From Isoetes taiwanensis (lineage: Eukaryota; Streptophyta; Lycopodiopsida; Isoetales; Isoetaceae): 64,000 bases of DNA. Below, piece by piece: positions 11,478 through 23,215 of the stretch; within the stretch, counting starts at the first letter, position 1; the number at the start of each line of letters is the position of its first letter. A model generated the notes under the pieces. The model saw only the letters and a program-made list of their open reading frames with translations, had not been told where the DNA came from and did not search any database. The stretch is from the NCBI GenBank assembly GCA_021234155.1, contig JAJEKV010000006.1:23809568-23873567 (forward strand), read 5' to 3'. The translations under genes and the position numbers were made by a program.

Positions 11478-13039
11478 TGGCATCAGGCAACCCAACATCA
11501 GAATCAATGCCGGATTTGGGGTTTTCCATTTCGGCCTCTGTGGTTAACCCTGGTATGTCTTTCTCAGTTGTTATTTCTTCTGTCAATTATGCTTCCATGG
11601 CAATAGGACATCCTTCTATTGTTTTCTCTTCTGTTTCTGCCTCTCCTATGCAATCTGGTGCTTCTGTAATTCCTCCTGCCTTGCTTCTAACTCACATCTC
11701 AATCCTCTTGCTTTTGCACATCCGTCTGCTGGTGCATCCACTAATTTGCAACAATTCCCGCCTCTCAATGCTTCCCTCTCGAATCTGCTGTCCTCCTTGT
11801 TCTCCGCACATCCTAGTCCTCGTACTTCCCATTTTCCATCTACCTATTGGATTTTTGCCTTCTACTCCTTCCTCTTCTGCGGCTCTTTTGCCTACTCCTG
11901 CTCTTGCTCCTTGGACCTCAAGTGATACAATTGCTCGTGTGTCATGTGCATGCTTTAATGATTGGATAAAGCGTGATATGATATATGGTGTACGCTCAGC
12001 TCGTGTTATGGCTACTGTGAATATTATGATGGAGAATAATAAGAAGGAAGTGTCCGCATATCTAAAGGAGTTACAGGCTGCAGAAGATAAGATGGACATT
12101 CAACTCCCTTCAGAGAGTGTCTTTTACGAGACTAATGAGTGCACTAATGCTTTCATACAGGCGGGGCTTCCTGTAGTTGAGATTGATCACGACGTACATT
12201 TACAGTGTATTCAGAATCTTGTCTCTCATGCTGTTGTGTATCACTTTACTGGTCAGTTTGTCGATCTTAGAAGGATGGGCTTTTGGTTAAAGCAGCATCT
12301 ACAAAGATTGGGTTTACCTCAGCATGAGTCTCTGAAGGTCCTTGACAAGCAAAACAATTATTTTCTGATCCTGTTTGGGTCTCCCGTAGTGGTTGATAAG
12401 CTGGTGGAGCGGGGGGTAGATCTTTTACGGGGCCACTATCTTTTGTATCAGGTATACACTCCTAGCTTTTTGTCTAGCAAGGCTAGTGCACTTCGGATGC
12501 CATGCTGGTTTGTCTTGAAAGATTTTCCTATTGAATTGCAAGTTCCAGAGTTCCTGATGGCTATTGCTAGTGGCTTGGGTCTCCATCTTGCTCATTCTAT
12601 TGTGAATGGTCCTCATATTTGTGTCTTTCTTTCAGCTGACGCATCTCTCCCAAAATCTGCTGTTGTCAAACGTGGTCCAATGTTCTTCAAATATGGTTTA
12701 TCGTTACTTAATGGTCCTGAGCTTGCAGACGTGTTTCCTGATGTTGAGGCATTCTCTAGTTTTCGCGTTAGAAGAACACCTCCCTTTGCTCCTGCAGCAT
12801 CTGCAGCCCATGGCCAAATGTCTCCATCTTCCTCTCATCCCTCTCCAGTCTTGGCAGACTTCTGTGTTCTAGCCACCGCTCTTACTCCCCGTGTCCATTC
12901 CTGCTTCTCTTCCTCCCTCTCCTCCCTCCTCCTCTGCGTCCCAAGCTGCCGGATGAGCAATGTGAGAGGCTTGCAGTCATTGCTCGCAAGCAGGAACGAC
13001 TGGAAGCATCTCGTGGTGAGTGGTCCATCCCTCATATGA
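11478..13039 (+). CDS. LINE ORF1-like protein (putative nucleic-acid-binding)
   Basis: I chose the ATG beginning MASGNPTSESMPDL rather than the upstream ATG at 11321, because the candidate target duplication ends at 11453 and this ATG starts 25 bp inside the element. The frame is open for about 520 codons. The first 150 residues are Ser/Pro-rich. Around the middle is an ordered region with GFWLKQHLQRLG, LLRGHYLLYQVYTPSF and MPCWFVLKDFPIELQ. This layout recalls the DUF4283-type domain of plant LINE ORF1 proteins, which binds the element RNA. No CCHC knuckle is seen, unlike many plant ORF1 proteins. The last 60 codons are low-complexity Ser/Pro and may be frame-shifted. Confidence 0.6.
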
Positions 13040-13218
13040 AAAGAGTTGCATGTCGAAGAAACACTATAGTGTGCTACTCCAGCTGATCCAGCAGTGGCTA
13101 CCATTGTTACAACCCTTCCTGCATCATCTGGACTGACATCGTTTGATCAGGTGGAAGCATCATGTGCAAATAGTGACTCCATGGATTTGGAACACCTGTC
13201 ACCAGACCCCCTTGCATT

Positions 13219-13580
13219 ATGAAGCTGGTTTCCTGGAATGTCCGGGTGTTGCTTCTTCCCCAACCAAAAGGAGCAGACTTTCCATGGCTCTTGCTAGGTT
13301 GACTTCAGATTTTTATTGTCTACAAGAGCACAAGTGCAAAAAAGAAGAATGTGCAAAAGGTAGCTTTTGTGAAAGGTAGGCAATATAACGTCCTTACAGC
13401 ATGGAGGCATGATATAGCAGTCACATCCACTCATGCTGACAGATTTGGTCGCTGGATCATTATCAAGTAGTTTGATAAGGGACAAGAGTGGGGACTAGTG
13501 AATGTGTATGTGCACATCGGAGAGGTGCACTCTGGGCTGAGCAAGTTCATCATGCTCGAGTTAAAGCGGGCCTGCAATGG
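13219..13580 (+). pseudogene. LINE ORF2 endonuclease domain, frame-broken
   Basis: The sequence opens with MKLVSWNVRV, the standard start of a LINE apurinic-type endonuclease (MK..SWNVRG). DFYCLQEHK follows in another frame, matching the 'D...LQE.K' motif with its catalytic Glu. RFGRWIII and WGLVNVYVH then match the later strands of the fold. Frames change at least twice and much of the endonuclease is missing (it is normally about 230 residues). The enzyme would nick target DNA for target-primed reverse transcription; this copy cannot encode it intact. Confidence 0.6.
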
Positions 13581-13639
13581 TTCAAAGAGAAGGATCGCTG
13601 CACAGGCTTCTTTTTTTAGAGCTGCAAAAATTCAGAGAC

Positions 13640-14640
13640 AAGCTTCTGCAATGGTATCTCTCCAAGTTCAAGATGGGCCTCTCGTCTCTGATCCTGAGCA
13701 ACTTAAGTTCTTTCTGCATGGCCACTTTTCTTCCTTTTTTGCTTCTCGTCGCCTTCCCTTTCGATCAGATTTTTAGGAGGCATTACTTGCAAAGATACAT
13801 CCTATTATATCTAAGGAGCAAAGAACTACTCTAGAAGCAGAGATTATGGTGAATGATTTAGCAGATGCTACCTTCCTTTTAAAGAAAGAAAAGTATCCTG
13901 GAATTGATGGTATTCCTATGGAGTTCTTTCAGGAGTTATGGGATTGGTTTGGCGATGATGTATACGACGCGTTTCAGGATTTCAAGAGGCAAAGGCCTCT
14001 AGACAAAATTCTTAACTCGGGCTGTATTTCTCTCATTCCTAAATGTAAGGAGCCTTCATCAATTTCGGACTGGCGCCCTATCACCTTGCTATCTTCTGTG
14101 TACAAGATCTTTGCCAAAGCTTATGCACAAAAGCTTCGGAATATTCTTGCTGATTCCATATCCTCTATACAGTCAGGATTTCTGCCACGATGATGCATAT
14201 TAAACAATGTAGCTGCTGCTTATGAATGGATATTTATTGGGCTCGACTTCAGGGTCATGAAATTGTATATTTGACGCTGGACTTTACAAAAGCGTACGAC
14301 AGTGTTGACTGGGCTTTCTTAGAGAACGTCTCTTATGCTTTGATTTTGGTGCACAATTCACAACTAATGTTATGAGGCTTCATTATTCTGCTCGCTCTTC
14401 TATTCTCTTCCAAGGGGAACCCTCGACATTCTTTCAGGTGGGTCATGGCATCCGTCAGGGCTGCCCATTAGCTCCATTATTTACAGTTGTAGCAGAGGTC
14501 CTTGCCTAGGTCTTCTCTCTTGCCGCTTAGGAGGGAATCTTGCATGGACTTCCTATGAACAATGGGTCGCAGGAGATCTGTAATCAATATGCGGATGCCA
14601 CTTTCCTTTTTTTGAGGGCAGATGAGCAAAACTTGCGGAA
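13640..14640 (+). pseudogene. LINE ORF2 reverse transcriptase, YADA variant
   Basis: The longest intact piece (13846-14193) holds YPGIDGIPMEFFQELW, LNSGCISLIPK, WRPITLLSSVYKIFAK and SIQSGFLPR, the signature blocks 1-3 of L1-type RT. Continuing in shifted frames are LDFTKAYDSVDW (block A Asp), GIRQGCPLAPLF (block B) and NQYADATFLF at about 14586-14615, where YADD is expected. The last catalytic Asp is Ala here, and stops occur before and after, so activity is excluded. RNA-templated DNA synthesis at the nicked target is the known role of the family. Confidence 0.8.
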
Positions 14641-14779
14641 TGCTATTTCCTTGTTGGATTCTTTCATTCCCTAGCATCCAGTATTTTTGTGGATTGGCAG
14701 AAGTGCACAACACTATGGGCATTGGACCCTCTAGTTCCACCATGCATAACTGCCTATCGATAGAATATCCTTCCCCATG

Positions 14780-15170
14780 GCAAAGCAACCAAACTTCTTG
14801 GTATCCATGTAGGTGTTCATATCTCATCAGGAGATGCTTGGGAGGCAGTGATTAAGGGCTTGGAAAAGCACCTTTTTTGGTGATCCACAGCTAAGCTTTC
14901 CATGGCGGGACGAATCGTTGTGGCTAAGTCAGTTTTAAGTAGCAACCATGTGTATATGGCTTCGTTCATGTTAGTTTCACAGTCAAAAGTAGAAACTTAT
15001 CGTCAGGGTTATCAGGAACTTCCTTTTGGGGAAACAGAGGAGGGTGTTGCTGTCAAAGTCAGTTGGAAAAAGTGCATGTTGCCAAAGCATTTTGGCGGCC
15101 TTGGGATGATCAATTTTCTTTTGCAGAGCAAGGTGATGATTTCTAAGTTTATTTGGAATTTTGAATAATG
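14780..15170 (+). pseudogene. LINE ORF2 thumb/connection region
   Basis: KATKLLGIHVG, LSMAGRIVVAKSVLSSNHVYM and VSWKKCMLPKHFGGLGMIN match, in order, the conserved 'K.LG', 'LS.AGR..L..SVL...P.Y' and 'V.W..C.PK..GGLG..N' blocks that follow the RT palm in plant L1-like ORF2. One frame (14902-15168) is open; the preceding block lies in another frame. Confidence 0.75.
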
Positions 15171-15849
15171 TGGATGAGTCCCCGGGTTTCCGCCTTGTTT
15201 ATCAGTCTTTGCAAATGTGCATTTCTTTTGGGTCTCCATCTGTTAGACCATTTTTCCCCTGGGCTTTTATTCACTGACTGCATATCCTAATGCGTCTCCA
15301 TTTCTTAGAGGATTGCTAGTTGCATGGAGACTGTACAATCTCTGTTTCATTTTCACCATCTTGCGCACAGTAGCACTACTGCAAATTATTGGTGGATTCC
15401 ATTAAACGGTGGTCCTCTGGTATCTTCTTTCCACCCATTGACACAAATACGATGGGAGATCGCCAGGTGTGTATGTGATATCTAATTAGTATATTAATCA
15501 AAGGCAGTTGCTGACATAGGAAGAGTTCAGAGCTAAGTTCCTCGTTTTAAGGTGGGATCGGGCTATTTGGCAGAAGATGTCTTCAATTCTTTCTCCAATA
15601 GCACAAGTGGATGAACCCCAGCCTTGGGTAGTTCATGAGCGTGTCAAAGCAGATAAGTTAGTGAATTCCATGTACAAGGTCTTGCTTGTCAGCGACGCCT
15701 TTTCCTCCTTCATCCAAGTGGCCTTTTGGTCATTCCTAGAGACTGGCGTAAAGCGGTATAGAAATGGGTATGGAATAAGCTACTCCATCTCAAAGTATCT
15801 GCTTTATGGTGGCAAGGCATTCATCGTTGTCTGCGCGTTAATATTATAT

Positions 15850-15975
15850 TGTACAGATTTCGTCCAGAGATATCTGCACTTTGTCCCTTATGTGCACAGA
15901 GCGACAAGACAATTGAGCATTGCTTCTTCCTATGTAGACATGTCGGGCATACTTGGTTGTGGCTTCAAGGCCTAT
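15850..15975 (+). pseudogene. LINE ORF2 C-terminal zf-RVT Cys/His motif
   Basis: The frame reads FRPEISALCPLCAQSDKTIE and then HCFFLCRHVGHTWLW. The pattern C-x2-C...H-x4-C is the zf-RVT motif at the end of plant LINE ORF2 proteins, probably an RNA-binding finger. It is in a different frame from the 15577-15990 open frame, which is a shadow. Confidence 0.75.
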
Positions 15976-16869
15976 TTCGTTGCAATTTAAATAGTCACAG
16001 GTGTTATTAGCAAATCTATCCAAGTGGTTGAGAAAATTTGGCAAAAAGGGCGTTTCATTTGGCTTCGCATGGATCTTCTGTTCCATTTGAAAAAGAAGGA
16101 ATATTCTCATATTCAAAGATCTTGCTTGTTCAGATGCATAGGTCCTTCTTGATGCCCAACAAACGAATTGTCAAAGCATTGTGTGCTCATCAATTGCTAA
16201 TGAGGTGAAGAACCGTATTTGGGAGCACTATCTTGATTCACACTTATGAGATTTTGCTTGCTCCTCATAATTGTTTTAGATGTTGTATTTGAGTGGGGTG
16301 GATTTTCTCGGTGGACATTCTCTCCACTCGAAGTTTTAGTCCCTATTGTACTTTTGTAACTTTCTCCGGATAATGAGGCTCAAGTCCTTCAAAAGGGGAT
16401 GTTCATTACAATGAAGAATGTACAAAATTTTTTTGAAGGACGACAAGCTTTATTCACCAACTAAAAACTAGAGCAACATAAAATGCAAAGACAGGATTAT
16501 AACCCCAGTGGACAAATTGATCCAACTGAGCACAATCACCTGCCTATGCAAAAGAATGTACAAAATGTACATGTTTATTTCTTGAGTGATATTTATGTAT
16601 AGCAAGATACATAAAGTTAAAGAAGGAGACTAGACATTGACATTGTATTGATATTGAAAGTATTAACATTGTTTTCTCACATTGGTATCAGAGCTACAAA
16701 AATGTTTAGTGGATTTGGTGCAGGACTTTTAAAACCACTGATAATTGTACATATATGTATGTTAGTGTAGCGATGAAAGACACAATTGAGTGCACATGTC
16801 AAGGATCTCCAAGACATATGATGCTAGTGCTATTACTGTAGACGGCTACAATATTACATGTAATAGTTG

Positions 16870-17886
16870 ATTAGGTGCAATCAACCAGGTATATTGTGCC
16901 CGAATGGGCGCAGACACTGGGCGATTCTAAAGAATGGATGTTCAACTTCAATATCTCCTATTTGGAAACATTAACTTACCATCATCTATCTGTTTCAGTT
17001 CCGAGGCAATATGCTCTAGTGCGAAAGGACACAATCATCTTGTGCTTCTTCTTGGGCAAGTGTGGCAATAGGTACTGTTGTGAACCACGAGCTAGCTTAG
17101 AAGCAATCTGGCTTTTGCAATATGATATCTCTACCAGTTTCAAAGCATTAGAATCCCAGAGCTTAATAAGAAAGCATGTATTCAAATATTGCTCCAAGCA
17201 ATTATGATCCTCTTTGTTCCATACCTGTATACATCCCTATTCTTGCACATCCCAACAGGAGAACAATCTCATTTCTCCTTTCGCCTGGTCAGTGTATAGG
17301 CGAGGTTTGGAAGGCAAGTGTCTCCCATGTTTATCACCTTCTAACAATGTATTATATGACGTTCTAGAGCATAATGTTAAATAGGTAAGAACCTTATCTC
17401 TTGTAGAAGAATTGGATATGGAATGATGGACTTGACTCCAGGGGATTGGTTAGAAAGGTTTTGAATACGTTCTAAGTCTCCGAAGTGGCAAGTGATATGA
17501 CTGCCTCCCATACTTCCACTTTATATAGAAGAACTATCTCCTTGAAAACCATGAACAAGTATGTGACTAATGGGACCAGTCGTAAAAAGTCGCTTTGTAA
17601 CAATTGTTCTGCATGGCATAAAAAGCCTTCCACCTTGCCGTCACCCATTGCTAGATGCAAATATCCCTATACTTGTTGGGGAAAAAAATAATAGATCTAT
17701 ATCATAGGCAGATATATATAACATCAGCCTAATGATGTGATAAGCAAGTTGAAACCCTCCGCCTCGATGCTGAGCAAGCCAGTTCTCGAGCTGATAAATG
17801 AATAATTCAAACAGTGTGGGAGAGAGTGGGTGAACTCCCTCACTATTATTGATAAGATGGTTTGATGGAGGATTTCAAGCTGAGAC
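16870..17886 (-). pseudogene. Old LINE RT relic, 3' half (split by the LTR element)
   Basis: On the minus strand, from the LTR element boundary downward, I read HPLSPTLFELFIYQLENWLA (the GC.LSPTLF..YID.LE block) and GGGFQLAYHIIRLMLY (start of the YADD region). RWKAFYAMQNNC and SIIPYPILLQEIRFLPI follow, and a Cys/His-like tail ends near 16,880. This is the order of a plant LINE ORF2 downstream of RT block A. Frames are broken repeatedly. The 5' half continues at 40658-41115, across the 22.8-kb insertion. Confidence 0.7.
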
Positions 17887-19415
17887 TGTGACGTTCCACG
17901 TATTTATATGGTATACTATAAATATACTGACACGTCACGTAGTAGGGATACACCACCATGGGGTATGTTAACCTAGGGGGTTGACCTAAAAGGGATTAAT
18001 TTAGCTATGCTAAATTAATAAAACCTAATTAAGTGTATTTTGTCTTAATTAACCTAATTAGTAATGACATGCCACCTGGCCCAAATCGATTGGGCAAGGC
18101 AGGGTTTCCAATTGGGGACACCCAAATTAGGGCTTTTGGGCCCCAATTCGAATTAGGAGCAATTGGAGATGGAGGAGGAGAAGCGGCCGACCGAGCACCC
18201 TTCAAATGAAGTCGAGATGGAGCAGCCCAAGACCGATTTGACGGTTAGTCAGTAGGTTACTTTGTTGATCTATAGCATAGCACCTCTCTGTGGTGTGTTT
18301 TCTCTCTGTTTTTCTCTGTGGTTTACCTGTAAGGCTAACCCTTGATTGATATGGTGAGTATTCTTATCTCTAGTCTCTGTATGTGCTTTGGTTGATGGTT
18401 TAGTAGTTCTTTGCCTAGTTAGCACTCGGAGATGGGGGATTACGGGGTAGAGACCTCCGAGCCCATGTATTGTAGTATGCTCCTAGATAGAGCCCCTTTA
18501 TTATTCCCATTAGGTGCGGCAGGCACAAGATCCCACCAATTGTGGAATCTATGGCATCATTGAAGCACCGGATAAGGGGCCGTGAGTGATGAAGTGTGGG
18601 GTGGGGTCTCACCGAGCATAAAGGCTACGGGGACTCCTTCAAAGGAGCTAGGGCCTAATAGTCGGTTATGTAGAGGGCCTGGGTATGGGTCCGACACTCC
18701 CCGGGTACAGAGGTGTGACCCGTATGGGGCATCTTGTACTTTGATGATAAAGTTAGGGGAGTAAGTCCTGTACGGAAGGAGATGCCGATGGATCTCCTCC
18801 TCTAGCTCACCCATGGATTCACTGCGACTACGGAGGGGACACTTCCCCGACCCGCCTCATCGGACCGGGGAGATGTAACTCCGGAGTAGTCCCGGCGGGT
18901 GATTCCTTGGGATTGCGCCTCCTCCCAGGCTACAATGACGCCATAGCTTGATTCAAATCATCCGCAAAGTGTGCATGAGGGGCTGATGGAGTGGACTACC
19001 CTAGCCAATGTTCTATGCCACCCAACGCCGGTTATACCTCTCCTGTCACGATCTCTTTGAGACCGATCCATCAGTCCATCCTCACAGAGTCCGAGCTCGG
19101 GTAGAACCCGGGTTTGGGGCGCTTTCCTTAGGATTAGATGCATCTTCTTTGCCGTTAGTACTTGATGGATGTGCCACCCTTCGGTGGTTATTTATGTATG
19201 ATTTATGCTGTATGCTAACATGTATTAATGCTTACGCGACTTAGGAGTCCCATTGAAGGCGTGGGCCGAATGACACCTCCGTGTCCTTCACCCGGGCATC
19301 TTTCTATGGATGATCCAAGTTAGACGGAGGGCCATGCCCATGGTGAGCTGATTGCCATGGGAGGGGGAAGTCCCTATATGTATACCGAGCCGTATATATT
19401 CGTGGAGCCGCCACA
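17887..19415 (+). repeat. 5' LTR of the large element
   Basis: It begins TGTGACGTTCCACG and ends in ...ccgccaca just before the primer site. It matches 39102-40657 throughout, with many small differences, often at CTG/CAG. The first 60 bp carry TGACGT and ACACGTCACGT, ACGT-core sites of the kind bound by plant bZIP factors. ORFs inside it are shadows. Confidence 0.85.
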
Positions 19416-19434
19416 AGGTATCGAGCCATGATTT
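19416..19434 (+). other. Primer-binding site, initiator-Met tRNA type
   Basis: The sequence aggtatcgagccatg directly follows the LTR. The usual plant site is TGGTATCAGAGC; here the first T is A and the A of CAG is missing. This position and one-base loss fit the CHG-associated discrepancies seen elsewhere. Confidence 0.65.
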
Positions 19435-19867
19435 TGGTTGACCGGAATCATAGCACGGACCAAATTCTTAACCGTTAATTCGGTAGTTACGTGGAAGTTT
19501 GAGTTTAGCTGGACTGCCTAACTTTTCGGTGATTTAGTCTTTGTGCTAGGTGTATCTAATAAATTATTTGAGATTTAGGAAGTTTAGGGTGAATTTGGTG
19601 GGGAAATGGTATAATTAGAAGACCAAGGTTTAGATGGGCCGTAACTTTTAGTGGGTAGCTCGGATGGAGGCGAAAATTGTTCCAGCGTCTCCGGCACATC
19701 CCAAATACCCTAGGAAGCACGTTTCCCGAGGCAAAGATGGCGACCCCAAGGCGCAAAATCAAAAGGTGCGCTGACTGCTATTGTGGTGCTTAGAAATCCA
19801 AAATTAAGATCGTATTTCACACCCAACGCACCTATACGGTTCCGTCGTATAAAATACGCGTGGTATA

Positions 19868-21910
19868 AAATACGCCATTATCCTAGTTCTTGATTGTCAT
19901 TACATTTATAGCTTAGCTTACGTCTCTCAAGTGATTTTTGCAAGTCCCAAAACTTGATATCACCCAGGCAAGTTCCAAGTCACCCCTTATATCAGAAGTT
20001 CTTTCCACACGTTTTCCTTACCATGCCATCATCAAAATTGCCATCATTTTTCATTAGCCATCTATTAAATCTTTGTCAAAGTCATAGCCTTTGCACCTCG
20101 ATAGCCACACATAATGAGTAGTCTATATGTCATTTGATCTCTATGTCTTACCATCATTATAGATCCTTGCATTGTTATTTTTTATACCCTTCTATACCAA
20201 ACTTATGCCATACCTAGACTTCCCGTATAATCCTACCCGCACAGTATGCAACTCATCCCCCAAAATTGTGCACGTAGTGACCTTCCAACTAGGTGACCTC
20301 TGCCTAATGATCCGTACTCCGCCTTTCCTTCGTTTTGAACTTATCATGTTTTATCATGCTCTTAACTATGCTAAATTACCTGAGTCATCAGGGCACCTGC
20401 TATAACTCCAAATAGACTATTGATTTCGACTCTCCTTATCCAACAAGCATTATGTAACTCTTATTCGTCACCCAGCCACAATCAGTACTATTGTACGATG
20501 CAACCACATATCCTTCATATGAATGTTACGTGTGTATGTTCAATCATTCTTGATTTGATTCACACACATTCCTCATCCATAAGCAACCTGCCTTTTGCTG
20601 TAAATGGAATACGAAACCCTCCACGCGCCGCCGCCGTGGGACCCCCGCGCTTGACTTGCGAACACAAGATTACTCTTCTCAACCAGCAGATGGCGGAATT
20701 GCAAGCGTACATTTCGCAATGGGCACCACATCCTATAGTTTCTCGTGTGCCTCCCTACCATCGACGCCTTAAACATCCACGACCTACATCAACAGCCACC
20801 CCTTACTCGGACACCGACGACTCTTCCGAGTCTCACACTCAGCACGTGAACAGTATTCGGGGTACCCGAAAGCTCCTCCACTTCTCGGGCAGGGATGCGG
20901 AATCTTGGTTGCAGCACATCCACGAAGTGGCAACTCGAACGAAATGCAAAGGAATTATCTGCGAATTAACAATTGTCAGGACTAAAGGACTACGTTTGTA
21001 TGGTATAACATAATAAACAAGAAATATGACTTAATTACGAATATAAAGCCATAAGCAAGAGAATTATAGTCAATCAAACTTATAGCATCGTATAATAAAA
21101 AGAAGTCTCAAGTAAAAGCCGAGCCTGATAGGCGTATACAAAGAACTTGAAAACCATAAGGAATAACTTTCAGTGTCTAGTATCAGGAGTATCACTCTCT
21201 ATAACCAAATAGAAATAATCTACATCTGTGCATATGTATCGTTTACAATTAGATAAATGTGTTAACTACATAATGTTTTTTTTTTAATTGCGTATATTCT
21301 GGGTTACTGTTAATATGATATGTATATTTCGGAGTATAACATCAATAATTCGCCTAGTGATGCGACCTCTCTATCCCTAAGAGACCGACTCGATAAAAGG
21401 AACTTCCATGGAGTTTGCGCGATAATGTTAAATCCACGGTCATCTTTTAGACGCCAACATGAAGAACTCGACATGGATCCTTTTTTTCCCCAAGGTGCCT
21501 CTTTCCTTTTTTTTTTATATATGAAGCCACCAAAGGGACATCCACTTGTCAAGACCGTCATCAAACCGTCGGTAATAGGAGGACCTTAATGAGGAACGTC
21601 AACCTCTACATCAAGGAGAAGCACACCTTCAACAACACGATTGAGTATGCGGTAGCTGGACGAATTCCTAGGACGCTTCCAGCTGCATACGGTTAGATAA
21701 GTTAAGTAGCATTGGCTTCGACTAATATCACGCCTGATACGCTCGTCAAGCATTTCTCGTACATGCCTAGTATGAGCTATCACCCCAGGAATTGAGGAAG
21801 TTCTCAATGCGTGGCAAGGAAATCCGCACGATTAACTAAACTTATACATGACTGTTAGCACATATCCAACGTATTGAGTCCACTTGGTGAGCTTGAACAC
21901 CTTACTTGGA
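19868..21910 (+). repeat. 2-kb internal tandem duplication, unit 1
   Basis: Unit 1 runs from cgccattatcctagttcttg to the 'gtccacttggtgagcttgaa' block. Its left quarter (19868-20394) is repeated at 21911-22433. The rest (20395-21900) is repeated at 35838-37352. The second unit is therefore interrupted by the nested array. Confidence 0.85.
20440..21013 (+). pseudogene. gag-like fragment of the large element, copy 1
   Basis: The frame contains LLNQQMAELQAYISQWAPHP, SDTDDSSESHTQHVNS and KLLHFSGRDAESWLQHIHEV. The last block resembles the 'F.G.....W...I.E' start of a retrotransposon gag domain; the earlier part is a Gln-rich helical region. A likely initiator is the ATG at about 20604, where the partner copy reads MESEKPSAAPPRW. 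It ends at stops soon after the gag start. The protein would coat element RNA if complete; here only the front of gag is left. Confidence 0.45.
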
Positions 21911-22433
21911 CGCCATTATCCTAGTTCTTGATTGTCATTACATTTATAGCTTAGCTTACGTCTCTCAAGTGATTTTTGCAAGTCCCAAAACTTGATATCA
22001 CCCAGGCAAGTTCCAAGTCACCCCTTATATCAGAAGTTCTTTCCACACGTTTTCCTTACCATGCCATCATCAAAATTGCCATCATTTTTCATTAGCCATC
22101 TATTAAATCTTTGTCAAAGTCATAGCCTTTGCACCTCGATAGCCACACATAATGAGTAGTCTATATGTCATTTGATCTCTATGTCTTACCATCATTATAG
22201 ATCCTTGCATTGTTATTTCTTATACCCTTCTATACCAAACTTATGCCATACCTAGACTTCCCGTATAATCCTACCCGCACAGTATGCAACTCATCCCCCA
22301 AAATTGTGCACGTAGTGACCTTCCAACTAGGTGACCTCTGCCTAATGATCCGTACTCCGCCTTTCCTTCGTTTTGAACTTATCATGTTTTATCATGCTCT
22401 TAACTATGCTAAATTACCTAGAGTCATCAGGGC
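21911..22433 (+). repeat. 2-kb duplication, unit 2, left part
   Basis: This segment is almost identical to 19868-20394 and ends at the target site 'gtcatcagggc', where the nested array is inserted. Confidence 0.85.
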
Positions 22434-22801
22434 TGTTAGAGCCTGAACTCTAACCTTGCAAGAAGGATGAAAAACCCAACAATCCAAGCTCAATCTATCA
22501 AATCAAGGCAATGCACAACACAAAGAATCTTCATCTCCATAGCTAGATCAATGAAAATACTCTCCCAATACACCGCCTCTCCGTTTCTTCTCTCTCGCCG
22601 ATAATACAATGATCATAATGGCTCCACAATGCATAACCGCAGTAAATATCCCGCACGCCGCATGCGCAGATATCACTCCATATACCTGTATATGATGAAT
22701 GTGGTGAGTGGTGACAAGTGTGGTGAGTGGTGACGAATGTGGTGAGTGGTGATGAGTGTGGTGAGTGGTGACGAATGTGGTGAGTGGTGATCACCCCAAC
22801 A
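22434..22801 (-). repeat. LTR, left outer end (3' LTR of copy A)
   Basis: On the minus strand it runs from TGTTGGGGTGATCACC to GGCTCTAACA. It contains a minisatellite, 'gtggtgagtggtga(c/t)gaat', at about 22690-22790. The stretch just outside its U3 end reads GTGGTCGCC, the complement of part of the primer site, so the exact U3 boundary is uncertain. Confidence 0.75.
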
Positions 22802-23215
22802 GTGGCGACCACAAAGAAAATATATACCTCCGTGGCGGAGAACCCACAACAAAACATACTACTATGGTCCTTGGGACATGTCCCCAAATGACACATTTAC
22901 ATGTATGTTTAGAAAGAAAATACCCTCCTCAAATCCAAATGTCTGATATAAACAAACTGGTCCAAAATGACAAGGACGAAACAGAGCCTCAGAATCGCGG
23001 GCAAACTTTGAAAGCTGATATCTTGAGCTCCAGACCTCCGCTTGACCTCCGCCATAGCTCGTTGATTCGTCGTAAAACACATCTTTTGATGCAGGATAGA
23101 TTGTGTATTATGGAACTGTCACCATCTGTTTTACAGAAAAACGACCCCATCAGAACCCAAAAGTTCTCCACAAATTCTCTCAGAATTGAGCTCACAACTG
23201 AATCCCTTTAGAATA

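Larger units (their letters stand above)
11439..16572 (+). mobile_element. L1-type LINE with two ORFs and 15-bp candidate TSD
   Basis: The order is ORF1, then endonuclease, reverse transcriptase and Cys/His tail, all on the plus strand, as in plant L1-like non-LTR retrotransposons. The identical 15-mer gtacaaaatgtacat stands at 11439-11453 and 16558-16572 and would be the target-site duplication. It is partly palindromic, and a similar 'atgtacaaaat' also occurs at about 16417, so the 3' end is uncertain. ORF1 is open; ORF2 has frame breaks and a changed catalytic box, so the copy is dead for self-mobilisation. Confidence 0.75.

Noticed and set aside
18557..19244. Several 60-85 codon ORFs in the LTR
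   Set aside because: They lie inside the 5' LTR, recur with breaks in the 3' LTR, and have no domain.
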